8,433 bases of DNA, taken from Enteractinococcus sp. (lineage in GTDB: Bacteria > Actinomycetota > Actinomycetes > Actinomycetales > Micrococcaceae). Positions 1-6,581 of the stretch are shown here, one piece after another (the first letter of the stretch is position 1; each line of letters starts with the position of its first letter). The DNA lies in contig JAJUIX010000043.1 in the NCBI GenBank assembly GCA_029267455.1, positions 1-8,433 on the forward strand. The letters run 5' to 3'. The notes below the pieces were generated by a model. It did no database searches, had not been told where the DNA came from, and worked only from the letters and a program-made list of their open reading frames with translations. The position numbers and the translations under genes are program-made.

Positions 1-273
1 GGCGTTCGCTTAGACGGTCCCGAAGCCGTCGACGTCTTTTATGACGGTACCAACCTCGAAGTACTCGGAACCCCAAAGATCGGAAATTACGCGGTTTCGG
101 GTGCCGGTTGTACGTTAGCCGCCGCGGTGGCCGCCGAATTAGCCAAGGGCCGTTCCGAGTGGGAAGCAGCCGAACGTGCCAAAGACTTTGTCACCGCCGG
201 TATCCGTCAGCGGATGGAAGTTTCCCGTCCCTTTGACGTGATGTGGCAGGGCGGTTTACGCAAGCAAGCCTAA
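1..273 (+). CDS. ThiD/PdxK-family kinase (hydroxymethylpyrimidine or pyridoxal kinase), C-terminal part
   Basis: This is the last 90 residues of a ribokinase-fold kinase; the start lies outside the window. Frame 1 is open from base 1 to a TAA. The fragment carries the signature SGAGCTLAAAVAAELAKG at about residues 33-50. This is the anion-hole GxGC loop followed by the helix typical of ThiD and the ThiD-like pyridoxal kinases, where Cys replaces the Asp of other ribokinases. Family members phosphorylate hydroxymethylpyrimidine (thiamine synthesis) or pyridoxal/pyridoxine (B6 salvage) with ATP in the cytoplasm. The preceding stretch, about residues 2-16 (VRLDGPEAVDVFYDG), resembles the strand pair before this loop in the PdxK-like branch, and the tail has the usual closing helix. 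Which of the two substrates is used cannot be decided from the C-terminus alone. The gene ends 3 bp from the stop of the convergent VOC gene. Confidence 0.85.
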   Translation, partial: GVRLDGPEAVDVFYDGTNLEVLGTPKIGNYAVSGAGCTLAAAVAAELAKGRSEWEAAERAKDFVTAGIRQRMEVSRPFDVMWQGGLRKQA

Positions 274-276
274 GCG

Positions 277-690
277 TTACTGCAGCGTCTCGATGGGCCG
301 CTGGTCACGGCGTAACGGATGATCCGCTGGAATCTGTACCAGCACGATCTGCACTCCGTCGGGATCAGCGATCCAGGCTTCTTGGAGTCCCCATGGTTCC
401 GTGCGCGGTTCGCGCAGCAGCGTCACCCCGAGTTGGCTGAGACGGTGATATTCGGCGACGACGTCGCGCACTTGCAACCATAACGACATCAACGAGGCTC
501 CGGTCGCCTCCGATGAGGTCGCATGACCGGAAACCTCGAGCAGCCCATTGCCCATGAAGTACACCGCACTGGGATGATCGGGCGGGCCGAACTCCCGATA
601 TACCGCCAGTCCGAGCGTTTGGCCGTAAAATTCGTGGCTGCGTGCCGGATTGGTTGGGCGCAGCAGGATGCGTCCACTCAAAATATCCAC
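277..690 (-). CDS. VOC-family (glyoxalase/bleomycin-resistance fold) protein
   Basis: A 137-residue single-copy VOC protein, the usual size for a two-module beta-alpha-beta-beta-beta fold. Module 1 (about 5-56) contains RSHEFYGQTLGLAVYREF and a LLEVSGH strand. Module 2 (about 68-121) ends in the typical IADPDGVQIVLVQIP. Known members bind a metal and act as glyoxalases, dioxygenases, epimerases or drug-binding resistance proteins. Here Glu52 of the first module is kept, but the C-terminal metal-ligand Glu of the usual DGxxIEL is Val116 and no His is seen in the first strand. A canonical metal site is therefore doubtful and a binding role is possible. The start is a GTG at 690, with GGAG 5 bases upstream; an ATG just upstream in another frame runs into a stop after a few codons. 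It is the last gene of the operon, 11 bp behind the CocE-like hydrolase. Its substrate is unknown. Confidence 0.85.
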   Translation of the reverse strand: MDILSGRILLRPTNPARSHEFYGQTLGLAVYREFGPPDHPSAVYFMGNGLLEVSGHATSSEATGASLMSLWLQVRDVVAEYHRLSQLGVTLLREPRTEPWGLQEAWIADPDGVQIVLVQIPADHPLRRDQRPIETLQ

Positions 691-701
691 TCGTGCTCCA
701 T

Positions 702-2744
702 TCAGATGAAGTCGCGGGGGATCGTCTTATCCCAGGTCTTTGCCGCCACTCGGATTTCTCCCTCGTAGGCGTCAAGTTCAGCGTACACGTGGAAGGCTTC
801 TGGCGTGGAGGTCAGCACGGTTTTTGTGTACGTAAACACCGAGAGATCATCGCGCTGAAATCCCATGATCCAGTCGGTTTCGCCGCGCACCGAATTCGGG
901 TCGGTGCCCTGGAACGTGTAGCGCTCTACGGCACGTCGAGTGAGATCGACGTCGATCTCTGGTATCCGCACCACGCCGAGGTCTTTCACGACTTCTAACT
1001 TGCCGGTCAGCTCCACAAGATTTTGACTTACCGTCCAGTCCTGTTCTCCGGGCTCGAGTTGGATCGGCTGGATCGGCTCAGCACCCTCTGGAGGCTCAAA
1101 GACCGGAATGAGCTCGGGATGTTCGTCGTCATCTTGGGGCCGTTCCGGCAGAATCAACGCGGAGGCATTCGGGTCAATCGTCAGACGCACCGGGTAGGGC
1201 GAGGGCCAGGCCACCGGCCAGTATGACGTCGATATTGCAACCCGCAACCGGTGGCCGGCGGGAAATGACTGTGCTAAACCATTGAGTTGCACACGGTACG
1301 TGCGGAACTCACCGGGTGTAAGTGGTTGCGGGTCATCAGAACCGTGAAAATGGGTGAGATTCAGTAATCCGTAGCTGACGCGAGTTGCGGCATCATCAGG
1401 TGCCACATCGGACAGGCGTACCGCGACCATGGCGACCGGTTGGTCTGCGGCCATGGTCAGTTCAACGACCGGTTGGCCTAGCAGTTCGAGCCGTTTGGGA
1501 AGCGGGTCGGTATCGAAAATCAGCGACCCGCCGTCTTCTTCACGTTGGTCGTAGGGCATGTCTGGCGGGGCGTTATACGAGCACCATTTGCCCGCGAACT
1601 GCCCAACCGAAAGCGGAGATTGCACCGTCATGGTCGGCACGGCCGGCAGCGCGTCGCGGTCCGTATCGGGAGCGAGTATACGACGACGGGCCAGTGGGTA
1701 GCGAGTTTCGGGGATCCGCGGGCTGGGCCAGGAGCGCTCCCCTACCCAGCGTCCGGGACGGTTTTCATAGGTGGTCGCCGGTTTGACGGGGTCTTGCATC
1801 CAGATGGCCAACTGTGGCCCGTCCATCGCGCCGTTATCGGTGCAGTCTTTGAGCCAGTAGTCCCACCATGCCACCACTTCTTGCAGAAATCCGATGGCCG
1901 GGCCGGGTTGGCCCAGGTGCGGATATTTGTGGCTCCACGGCCCAATCAGCCCTCGCCGGGGCACGTCCAGACCTTTCAACAGCCGGAAGACCGCATTCGA
2001 GTAGCCATCGGCCCAGCCACTTGCCGCAAAGACCGGAACTTTTACATCCGAGTAGTCTTCGTTGATGGAACCATGGCGCCAGTAGTCGTCTTTGCGCTGG
2101 TGTTGTAACCAGTTTTCGAGCCACAGGCCTGAGTGGTCTAGGCGCTCATGCCACAGCTCGCGCCACCGCTCCCCTACAATTTCTGGGTCCGGTGGCGCCG
2201 AGTTATACGCAAACATGGTGGATGCCCACGACAAATTGTCAGTGAGGAGGCACCCGCCCATGTAGTGGACATCGTCGGTATAGCGGTCGTCGGTCGAGCA
2301 CACGGTGACGACGGCGCCCAGACTTTCTGGTTGGCGGGCAGCAACCTGCAGCCCGTTGAATCCGCCCCAGGAGATGCCCATAATCCCGGTACGACCGCTG
2401 CACCAGGGTTGTGCTGCCAGCCAGGCCAGGACCTCTTCGACGTCTTGGAGTTCTTGTTCCAGATATTCATCGGTCAGCACACCGTCTGAATCCCCACTGC
2501 CACGTAAATCAACGCGAAGACACGCGTAACCGTGCCCGGCCATGTAGGGGTGGTGGATCGAGTCGCGCACGGCGGTCAGGTCTCGCTTGCGGTACGGGAT
2601 CATTTCTACGATCCCCGGAACCGGGTTGTCGATGGCGTCTGCCGGTTTCCACAGACGCGCGGCCAATCGAGTCCCGTCGGACATCGGGATCCACAGGTGT
2701 TCCGTTTCTTCGATCGGATTTGGCAGGGTGGTCAGTGTTCGCAT
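702..2744 (-). CDS. CocE/NonD-family alpha/beta hydrolase (peptidase S15-like acyl hydrolase)
   Basis: A 680-residue cytoplasmic hydrolase; no signal peptide is seen. The N-terminal alpha/beta-hydrolase domain (about 12-300) has the oxyanion Tyr in IPYRKRD (Tyr51), the RVDLRGSGDSDG motif (77-88) and the nucleophile elbow GISWGG with Ser125. The likely acid is Asp246 in SGWADGYSN and the likely base His272 in GPWSHKYP. This mirrors the Ser-Asp-His triad of cocaine esterase and X-Pro dipeptidyl peptidases. A jelly-roll domain (about 375-535, with PAGHRLRVAIS at 495-505) follows. The last 140 or so residues form an extra beta-rich domain ending TWDKTIPRDFI, which makes the protein longer than CocE (574 residues). 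From memory, this extension is common in the CocE/NonD branch. The family cleaves esters, amides or dipeptides; the substrate here is unknown. The ATG at 2744 has AGGA 5 bases upstream. It sits 7 bp behind the ATP-grasp gene, so the two are very likely co-translated from one mRNA. Confidence 0.93.
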   Translation of the reverse strand: MRTLTTLPNPIEETEHLWIPMSDGTRLAARLWKPADAIDNPVPGIVEMIPYRKRDLTAVRDSIHHPYMAGHGYACLRVDLRGSGDSDGVLTDEYLEQELQDVEEVLAWLAAQPWCSGRTGIMGISWGGFNGLQVAARQPESLGAVVTVCSTDDRYTDDVHYMGGCLLTDNLSWASTMFAYNSAPPDPEIVGERWRELWHERLDHSGLWLENWLQHQRKDDYWRHGSINEDYSDVKVPVFAASGWADGYSNAVFRLLKGLDVPRRGLIGPWSHKYPHLGQPGPAIGFLQEVVAWWDYWLKDCTDNGAMDGPQLAIWMQDPVKPATTYENRPGRWVGERSWPSPRIPETRYPLARRRILAPDTDRDALPAVPTMTVQSPLSVGQFAGKWCSYNAPPDMPYDQREEDGGSLIFDTDPLPKRLELLGQPVVELTMAADQPVAMVAVRLSDVAPDDAATRVSYGLLNLTHFHGSDDPQPLTPGEFRTYRVQLNGLAQSFPAGHRLRVAISTSYWPVAWPSPYPVRLTIDPNASALILPERPQDDDEHPELIPVFEPPEGAEPIQPIQLEPGEQDWTVSQNLVELTGKLEVVKDLGVVRIPEIDVDLTRRAVERYTFQGTDPNSVRGETDWIMGFQRDDLSVFTYTKTVLTSTPEAFHVYAELDAYEGEIRVAAKTWDKTIPRDFI

Positions 2745-2751
2745 GAGGGTC

Positions 2752-4026
2752 CTAAACGTCTTCGATGTCGAATTTCAGGGACTTTATGCAGGTGTTGTAC
2801 AGGTCGATGGTCTCCTCATCGCTTTGTCCGGTGGTGTAAACGGTAGATAGCATATAACTGTAGCTGTCTTGGCCAAAATTATCCGATAAGCGTTGTCCTT
2901 CTTCCACTTCAAGTTTGATGATGGTGCCCGGATAGCGTTGTTCAAGGTCGGCGATTTCATCTGGGGTGGGGACGCGGTGCACAATGCCATCGGAGAAACG
3001 CCGGTGCATCCATTTCGAGGCAGTCGCAAAATAGCCTTGATCGACGGGTTGGCGAGGTTCGCGGCCCAGGGCAAGGTCGATCATTTGGGCGTGATTCGTG
3101 AGCCCGTCAACGTAGCGGAATAGGGGCGCATGTGACTGGGAATGACGGGTGTTCACTTCCAACAGGTTGAGGTCGTCTGTTTCCGGATCCCAGAAGTACT
3201 CGACGTTGAATGTGGTGTGGTTCAGCCCTAGTCCGACGATGACCGTCCGAGTCACTGAGCGAATGCGCTGTTGGACTTCAAGGGGCAGCTGCGAAGGGTA
3301 TCTATAGCGTAGAAAACTCGGGGCGTTCTCGTAGGGTAATGAATCAACAATCCCGGTCAGGTGCACCTCGTTGTTATGACAGTAGCCTTCAATTGTGCAC
3401 TGATGGCCGACGGCGGCTTCCTCCACCATGTAGGCGTTACCGGGGATACCCGCTATGTCTTCGGGTAGGTCGAGGCGTGCCAGGATGTGATCGAATGCAG
3501 GTCCAACGCGTTCCGGGGATTCACGGCGTTTGGCTAACACGGCTTGAAGCTCCCCATCGGAGGTGACCCGGTACGCACCCTCGGAGGAAAATGATTTGAT
3601 GGGTTTGGCCCATGCCGGATACGACATGTGTTCCGGAAGTGTGGCGGCGGGGTCGTGCATGTCTAGCAGACCAAATTTCGGGTATTCGTCAATGAGCCGT
3701 TGTTGTTCCAACCGGCTCCAATATTTATGTTCGCACTTGACAGTTGCCAATAGGTCTTTAGAAGGCAATCCGTAGCGCTTGCACAGGATGGGGATCATCA
3801 TGCTGACGGGAAAGTCCCAATACCCGACGATGCCGTCTATGGAACCGTCGAAGGTATCGAGCCGCTCTTGGGCTTTGTCCAGCAGCGCTTTCAAATCGAT
3901 GGTTCCGGACTGCAGTTCTTTAATCGTCATGAGTCCGTAGAATTTATAGTCGTGGGCATCAGGGAGGGTCGCCAGTTCCGCTACGCCCAGCGCATCCAGC
4001 CCGAGGATAAAAATATTGTATGGCAT
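2752..4026 (-). CDS. ATP-grasp domain carboxylate-amine ligase-like protein
   Basis: A 424-residue protein starting MPYNIFILGLDALG. The ATG at 4026 is chosen because AGGAG lies 7 bases upstream (4034-4038). The frame stays open to 4155, but that 43-residue extension is Arg/Cys-rich and unlike the rest. An N-terminal Rossmann-like preATP-grasp region (1-95) leads into the ATP-grasp fold. Candidate ATP-binding residues are Lys101, Lys141 (YPAWAKPIKSFSSEG, with the glycine-rich loop) and Glu202/Glu203 (MVEEAAVG). Metal ligands are Glu276 (FNVEYF), Glu290 and Asn292 (LLEVNTRHSQSH). Enzymes of this fold activate a carboxylate as acyl-phosphate and join it to an amine or thiol; L-amino-acid ligases and biotin carboxylase are relatives. 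The last 95 or so residues may be a substrate lid. It is the first gene of the operon with the CocE-like hydrolase and VOC protein. The substrate is not predictable. The match is by motif only, and the exact subfamily was not recognised. Confidence 0.88.
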   Translation of the reverse strand: MPYNIFILGLDALGVAELATLPDAHDYKFYGLMTIKELQSGTIDLKALLDKAQERLDTFDGSIDGIVGYWDFPVSMMIPILCKRYGLPSKDLLATVKCEHKYWSRLEQQRLIDEYPKFGLLDMHDPAATLPEHMSYPAWAKPIKSFSSEGAYRVTSDGELQAVLAKRRESPERVGPAFDHILARLDLPEDIAGIPGNAYMVEEAAVGHQCTIEGYCHNNEVHLTGIVDSLPYENAPSFLRYRYPSQLPLEVQQRIRSVTRTVIVGLGLNHTTFNVEYFWDPETDDLNLLEVNTRHSQSHAPLFRYVDGLTNHAQMIDLALGREPRQPVDQGYFATASKWMHRRFSDGIVHRVPTPDEIADLEQRYPGTIIKLEVEEGQRLSDNFGQDSYSYMLSTVYTTGQSDEETIDLYNTCIKSLKFDIEDV

Positions 4027-4078
4027 GAGGCGTCTCCTACTGCGCTGAACGATGCATTGCACAGGCATCTTGCGCGTC

Positions 4079-4106
4079 AATCTAACACAGCTGCCTTGTG
4101 AGACAA
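4079..4106 (-). promoter_or_regulatory. Candidate promoter of the ATP-grasp/CocE/VOC operon
   Basis: Read on the minus strand, TTGTCT (4101-4106) and TAGATT (4079-4084) are separated by 16 bases. Each matches the housekeeping -35/-10 consensus at 4 of 6 positions. Transcription would start about 45 bases before the ATG at 4026. It is the best pair in the gap, but only by eye. Confidence 0.35.
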
Positions 4107-4127
4107 CCCCCGGCGATCTGGAAATTT

Positions 4128-4140
4128 GCTGAGAGTCAGC
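4128..4140. promoter_or_regulatory. Palindrome GCTGA-GAG-TCAGC, possible operator
   Basis: Perfect 5-bp arms around a 3-base centre, 22 bases upstream of the candidate -35 of the ATP-grasp operon. A near-copy (11 of 13 positions) lies at 5398-5410, close to the predicted start of the SNase-like gene. This looks like a regulator binding site, but the protein is unknown. Confidence 0.35.
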
Positions 4141-4150
4141 CGAGAGAGCA

Positions 4151-4160
4151 CCCACGTGGG
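4151..4160. promoter_or_regulatory. Perfect 10-bp palindrome CCCACGTGGG, possible operator
   Basis: A self-complementary 10-mer between the terminator of the SNase-like gene and the promoter of the ATP-grasp operon. It is 10 bases further from the operon than the GCTGA-GAG-TCAGC palindrome. It could be a transcription-factor site; a chance palindrome cannot be excluded. Confidence 0.25.
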
Positions 4161-4210
4161 ACCCCAGTTGCAGTGTTTTGTGCGGTGCTGTTCAACATCT
4201 GCGCGAAGAA

Positions 4211-4241
4211 AACGTCCGGCCGAAAAAATCGACCGGACGTT
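4211..4241 (-). terminator. Intrinsic terminator of the SNase-like gene
   Basis: Perfect 9-bp arms AACGTCCGG (4211-4219) and CCGGACGTT (4233-4241). Inside them, after a C-A mismatch, CGA/TCG pair around an A-rich loop. Read on the minus strand the stem is followed by TTCTTC, and it begins 28 bases after the stop codon at 4270. Position and direction fit factor-independent termination of the SNase-like transcript ahead of the ATP-grasp operon. Confidence 0.75.
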
Positions 4242-4269
4242 GCACGGAAACTCATGTTGCGGTGAGGAT

Positions 4270-5352
4270 TTAACCGCCGCTGCCAAGCCCTGGGGCTTCC
4301 TGTTCTTCTTCCTCAGGCTGTGGCTCTTCAGCAGGTTCTTGGACGGTTTCAGCTTCTTGTTGTTCTTGCTGTTCTGGTTCAGCAGGCGGTTCCTCGGCCG
4401 GATCTTCGGACGCAGATTCCTCCGCCTGTTCATCGCCCGATTCCTCTTCTGCCTCAGACTCGGACTCTGGGCTCGGTGTGGGTTCTTCCCGCTCTGGTAC
4501 GTCAGCACCCTGCAGATCCGCACGCTTATCTTGGGCATCTTCGATGAGCCCACGAAGCTCTTCGAGATGATTTTCAATCGTGTCGATGTATTCCTGTTTT
4601 GCTTCACCCCAGGCCAGGGCTGCAACTGAGTCATCGTTTTCAGCTTCAGGAATGGCCGTGAGCATAGCTACGGTCTGCTGAGCACTTGACCGGATGCGGT
4701 TCATTTCGCCAATGTATTTGGTCAGGTCGGTGACGTCATTGGCCTTCGGAGAGTCTGGCAAATCCTCAAACATATCCAGAACGGGTTGCACCTGCGAGGG
4801 CAGCGTGCACTCGGCGTCCTGAGAAAAGATGCCGACCGCATCGTGGCGGGCTTTTTCCTGTGCAGCAAGCAGCGAGTCGAGCTGTTGGGGATCGTCCACA
4901 GATTCCGGGTCCACAACCGCGAATCCGGCCTCAACCATTTGTAGTGCAAGATCGTCCCCATTGTGATAAATCTCAGCCCACAGTTCACCGTTTGGAGCAT
5001 TGGCGTAGGCTTCGATTTCGACATCCAGGGAAGTGCCCTCCCCCGCAAGGCTTTGCAGGTGCTCGCGCGCCTCGTCCGCCATGCAGGTATCTAGTGTGTC
5101 GTCGACGTCCTCGTCTGGTGGTAGAGGCGCGCGCACAGTCTGGAACCGGATGACTTCCAGGCCAGTGGTTCGGTTGACTTCCATGGATTGGCCGGTCAGC
5201 ACTTCATTGACGACGACGGGGTCGTCCCCGCGTGTCATGGCTTTGACCACCGTGGACACGGTCAGCCCGAGCAGTACGACCGCAACGACGATGAAGGTAA
5301 TCATCACCGGTGTTGTCAGGCGACTTGTGCGCCGTGTGGACGTTTTAGACAT
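4270..5352 (-). CDS. Membrane-anchored SNase-like (thermonuclease-fold) protein with acidic Glu/Pro-rich tail
   Basis: A 360-residue protein in four parts. Residues 1-14 are basic (MSKTSTRRTSRLTT) and 15-37 form one hydrophobic segment, giving an N-in anchor or uncleaved signal. Residues 48-182 align by eye to staphylococcal nuclease, including the EIYHNGDDLALQMVEAGFA core and the QEKARHDAVGIFS helix. A helical region (about 186-280) and a Glu/Pro/Gln-rich tail (285-353) ending GLGSGG follow. Compared with S. aureus nuclease, the Ca-binding Asp pair of DGDT reads TGQS (53-56), the Glu of DTPE is Leu77 and the second catalytic Arg is replaced near Glu123. Only an Arg at 69 (first catalytic Arg) is kept. 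It is therefore probably a non-catalytic, extracytoplasmic binding or structural domain. Cys90 and Cys182 are the only cysteines and could form a disulfide. No strong Shine-Dalgarno precedes the ATG at 5352. It is a single-gene unit. The nuclease fold assignment is by motif, not by search. Confidence 0.75.
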   Translation of the reverse strand: MSKTSTRRTSRLTTPVMITFIVVAVVLLGLTVSTVVKAMTRGDDPVVVNEVLTGQSMEVNRTTGLEVIRFQTVRAPLPPDEDVDDTLDTCMADEAREHLQSLAGEGTSLDVEIEAYANAPNGELWAEIYHNGDDLALQMVEAGFAVVDPESVDDPQQLDSLLAAQEKARHDAVGIFSQDAECTLPSQVQPVLDMFEDLPDSPKANDVTDLTKYIGEMNRIRSSAQQTVAMLTAIPEAENDDSVAALAWGEAKQEYIDTIENHLEELRGLIEDAQDKRADLQGADVPEREEPTPSPESESEAEEESGDEQAEESASEDPAEEPPAEPEQQEQQEAETVQEPAEEPQPEEEEQEAPGLGSGG

Positions 5353-5397
5353 AGATTTATCTTGCTACTTTTCGGAAAATTTCTGAACCAGCCGATT

Positions 5398-5410
5398 GCT
5401 GACTCTCACA
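5398..5410. promoter_or_regulatory. Near-copy of the GCTGA-GAG-TCAGC palindrome
   Basis: Read on the minus strand this is TGTGAGAGTCAGC, which matches the 4128-4140 palindrome at 11 of 13 positions, including an unbroken 11-mer. It lies just downstream of the candidate -10 of the SNase-like gene, where a bound repressor would block transcription. This is an inference from two copies only. Confidence 0.3.
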
Positions 5411-5411
5411 G

Positions 5412-5417
5412 ATTCTA
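5412..5417 (-). promoter_or_regulatory. Candidate -10 element of the SNase-like gene
   Basis: Minus-strand TAGAAT matches TATAAT at 5 of 6 positions, 59 bases upstream of the ATG at 5352. No convincing -35 is seen 16-18 bases upstream, so support is weak. Confidence 0.25.
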
Positions 5418-5457
5418 CCGTGATCGTCAACTCTGTCCTATTTCACTGCAACGACCT

Positions 5458-6447
5458 TCAGTAGGTAGCAAAAACCTCGGCGGTTGCTTCAGGTGTCAGT
5501 TCTTGTGCCAAGCACAGTTGTAGCAGGATTTTTGCCTTGGCCGGGGTGATGTCGGTGTTGGGAATCAGGCCACGTTGTGTCAGGCCGGGTCGTGCCATGA
5601 CCGCAGGCTCGAGGTAACCCCGGGAGGCCTGGACCACCTGAATGTTTTGGGCGATTGCCTGTTCCAGTGCGTCATCCAAGGGCTTGGTTAGAGTACCGGG
5701 CGGGTATCCCACGGCCACCAGTCCGCGTGCCCCCGCACTCAGAAACGCCTCAACAGCGGTCGCGTCAGCGTCGGTATAAGCGTGGACGATATCGACGCGC
5801 GGCAACGGGGTCGGCAGCCCAGCAAAACGTGACTGACACGTATGTGGGTTGGGCGGGGTTCGCCAATACTGCACCCCATGGTCGGCGGCGATGACCCCGA
5901 GCGGTCCACGGACCGGGGACTGCATCGCGTCCAGGCGGTGGTTGGCCACTTTGGTGACGTCTCGCGCGCTATGGATTTGCCGATTCATCACCACGGTCAC
6001 ACCAATATTGTGCGACGCCGGATTGGTAGCGACACGGAATGCGTCGGAGAGGTTCAGCTGCGTATCGGATGCGACGGTGCTGCCAGGGCGTTGGGCGCCC
6101 ACCACGACAACGGGTTTGGTTGTGTTGATCACCAGGTGTAGGAACCACGCGGTTTCTTCCATCGTGCCGGTCCCGTGTGAAACGACGGCCCCGGTAATCT
6201 CGGGTTCATTGAGTACTCGGGTGATTCGTTGAGCAAGATCGTGCCAGTGTGCAGCGGTAATGTATTTGGACCGCAGAGCCCCAAATGGTTCCACTCGGAT
6301 CTCGGCAATCTCATCTAACGTGGGATTCATTTCAACGAGTTCGCGGGCATCCATAACCGTGCCGTAGTCAAGGTAATCAAGGTAATTTTCGGGTTCGGTG
6401 CCACGGTTTGAGATCGTGCCCCCGGTGCCAAAAAAGGCGATCGTCAT
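5458..6447 (-). CDS. Asparaginase-family amidohydrolase
   Basis: A 329-residue asparaginase/glutaminase-fold protein that would convert L-asparagine to aspartate and ammonia. The first motif, FFGTGGTIS, contains the nucleophile Thr11. The second, SHGTGTMEETA (90-100), contains Thr93. Lys166 in ARDVTK completes the usual Thr-Lys pair, and Ser60 matches a substrate-binding Ser. The Asp of the usual HGTDT, which holds the substrate amino group, is Gly94. From recall, Ala, Asn or Gly at this place is common in one actinobacterial and proteobacterial branch, so substrate range may differ. The C-terminal domain (about 215-329) ends ATAEVFATY, as in that branch. No signal peptide is seen, so it is likely cytoplasmic. 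The start at 6447 is set by AGGAGG five bases upstream (6453-6458); a TTG at 6480 in the same frame has no such support. It is divergent from the YihY gene. No terminator was found after it. Confidence 0.92.
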   Translation of the reverse strand: MTIAFFGTGGTISNRGTEPENYLDYLDYGTVMDARELVEMNPTLDEIAEIRVEPFGALRSKYITAAHWHDLAQRITRVLNEPEITGAVVSHGTGTMEETAWFLHLVINTTKPVVVVGAQRPGSTVASDTQLNLSDAFRVATNPASHNIGVTVVMNRQIHSARDVTKVANHRLDAMQSPVRGPLGVIAADHGVQYWRTPPNPHTCQSRFAGLPTPLPRVDIVHAYTDADATAVEAFLSAGARGLVAVGYPPGTLTKPLDDALEQAIAQNIQVVQASRGYLEPAVMARPGLTQRGLIPNTDITPAKAKILLQLCLAQELTPEATAEVFATY

Positions 6448-6452
6448 GCTTT

Positions 6453-6458
6453 CCTCCT
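6453..6458 (-). promoter_or_regulatory. Shine-Dalgarno site fixing the asparaginase start
   Basis: Minus-strand AGGAGG, a full-consensus site, is five bases from the ATG at 6447. It decides this start over the TTG at 6480 and predicts strong translation. Confidence 0.85.
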
Positions 6459-6464
6459 GGCCAT

Positions 6465-6476
6465 TGAGTGTACTCA
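6465..6476. promoter_or_regulatory. Inverted repeat TGAGT-GT-ACTCA before the asparaginase gene
   Basis: Perfect 5-bp arms with a 2-base centre, 17 bases upstream of the asparaginase ATG in the divergent gap with the YihY gene. It could be an operator for either gene. It is short, so chance is possible. No convincing promoter pair was found in this gap on either strand. Confidence 0.25.
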
Positions 6477-6581
6477 CCAAAAGGGTCGCGGAGATTTACC
6501 GCGTGGTGATAGCTGACATTGGCAGGTTCAAGTTTCTACACTGGAACTATTCGCCGTGTCGTTGATAGAAAGCAGGACGCC

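Noticed and set aside
642..998. A + strand open frame spanning the VOC/hydrolase junction
   Set aside because: It overlaps the ends of two minus-strand genes that have clear motifs; it has no ribosome site and no recognisable product.
1545..2108. A 187-codon + strand open frame
   Set aside because: It is the complement of the well-supported CocE-like hydrolase, lacks a ribosome site and shows no domain.
4027..4155. N-terminal extension of the ATP-grasp protein
   Set aside because: The frame is open, but the extension is low-complexity and basic, has no ribosome site and overlaps the candidate promoter. The internal ATG at 4026 has AGGAG at good spacing.
4126..4629. A 167-codon + strand open frame, very rich in Phe and Leu, looking like a membrane protein
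   Set aside because: It is the antisense of the Glu/Pro-rich tail of the SNase-like gene; GAA/GAG codons read backwards give Phe/Leu. It has no ribosome site, and the minus-strand gene has domain support.
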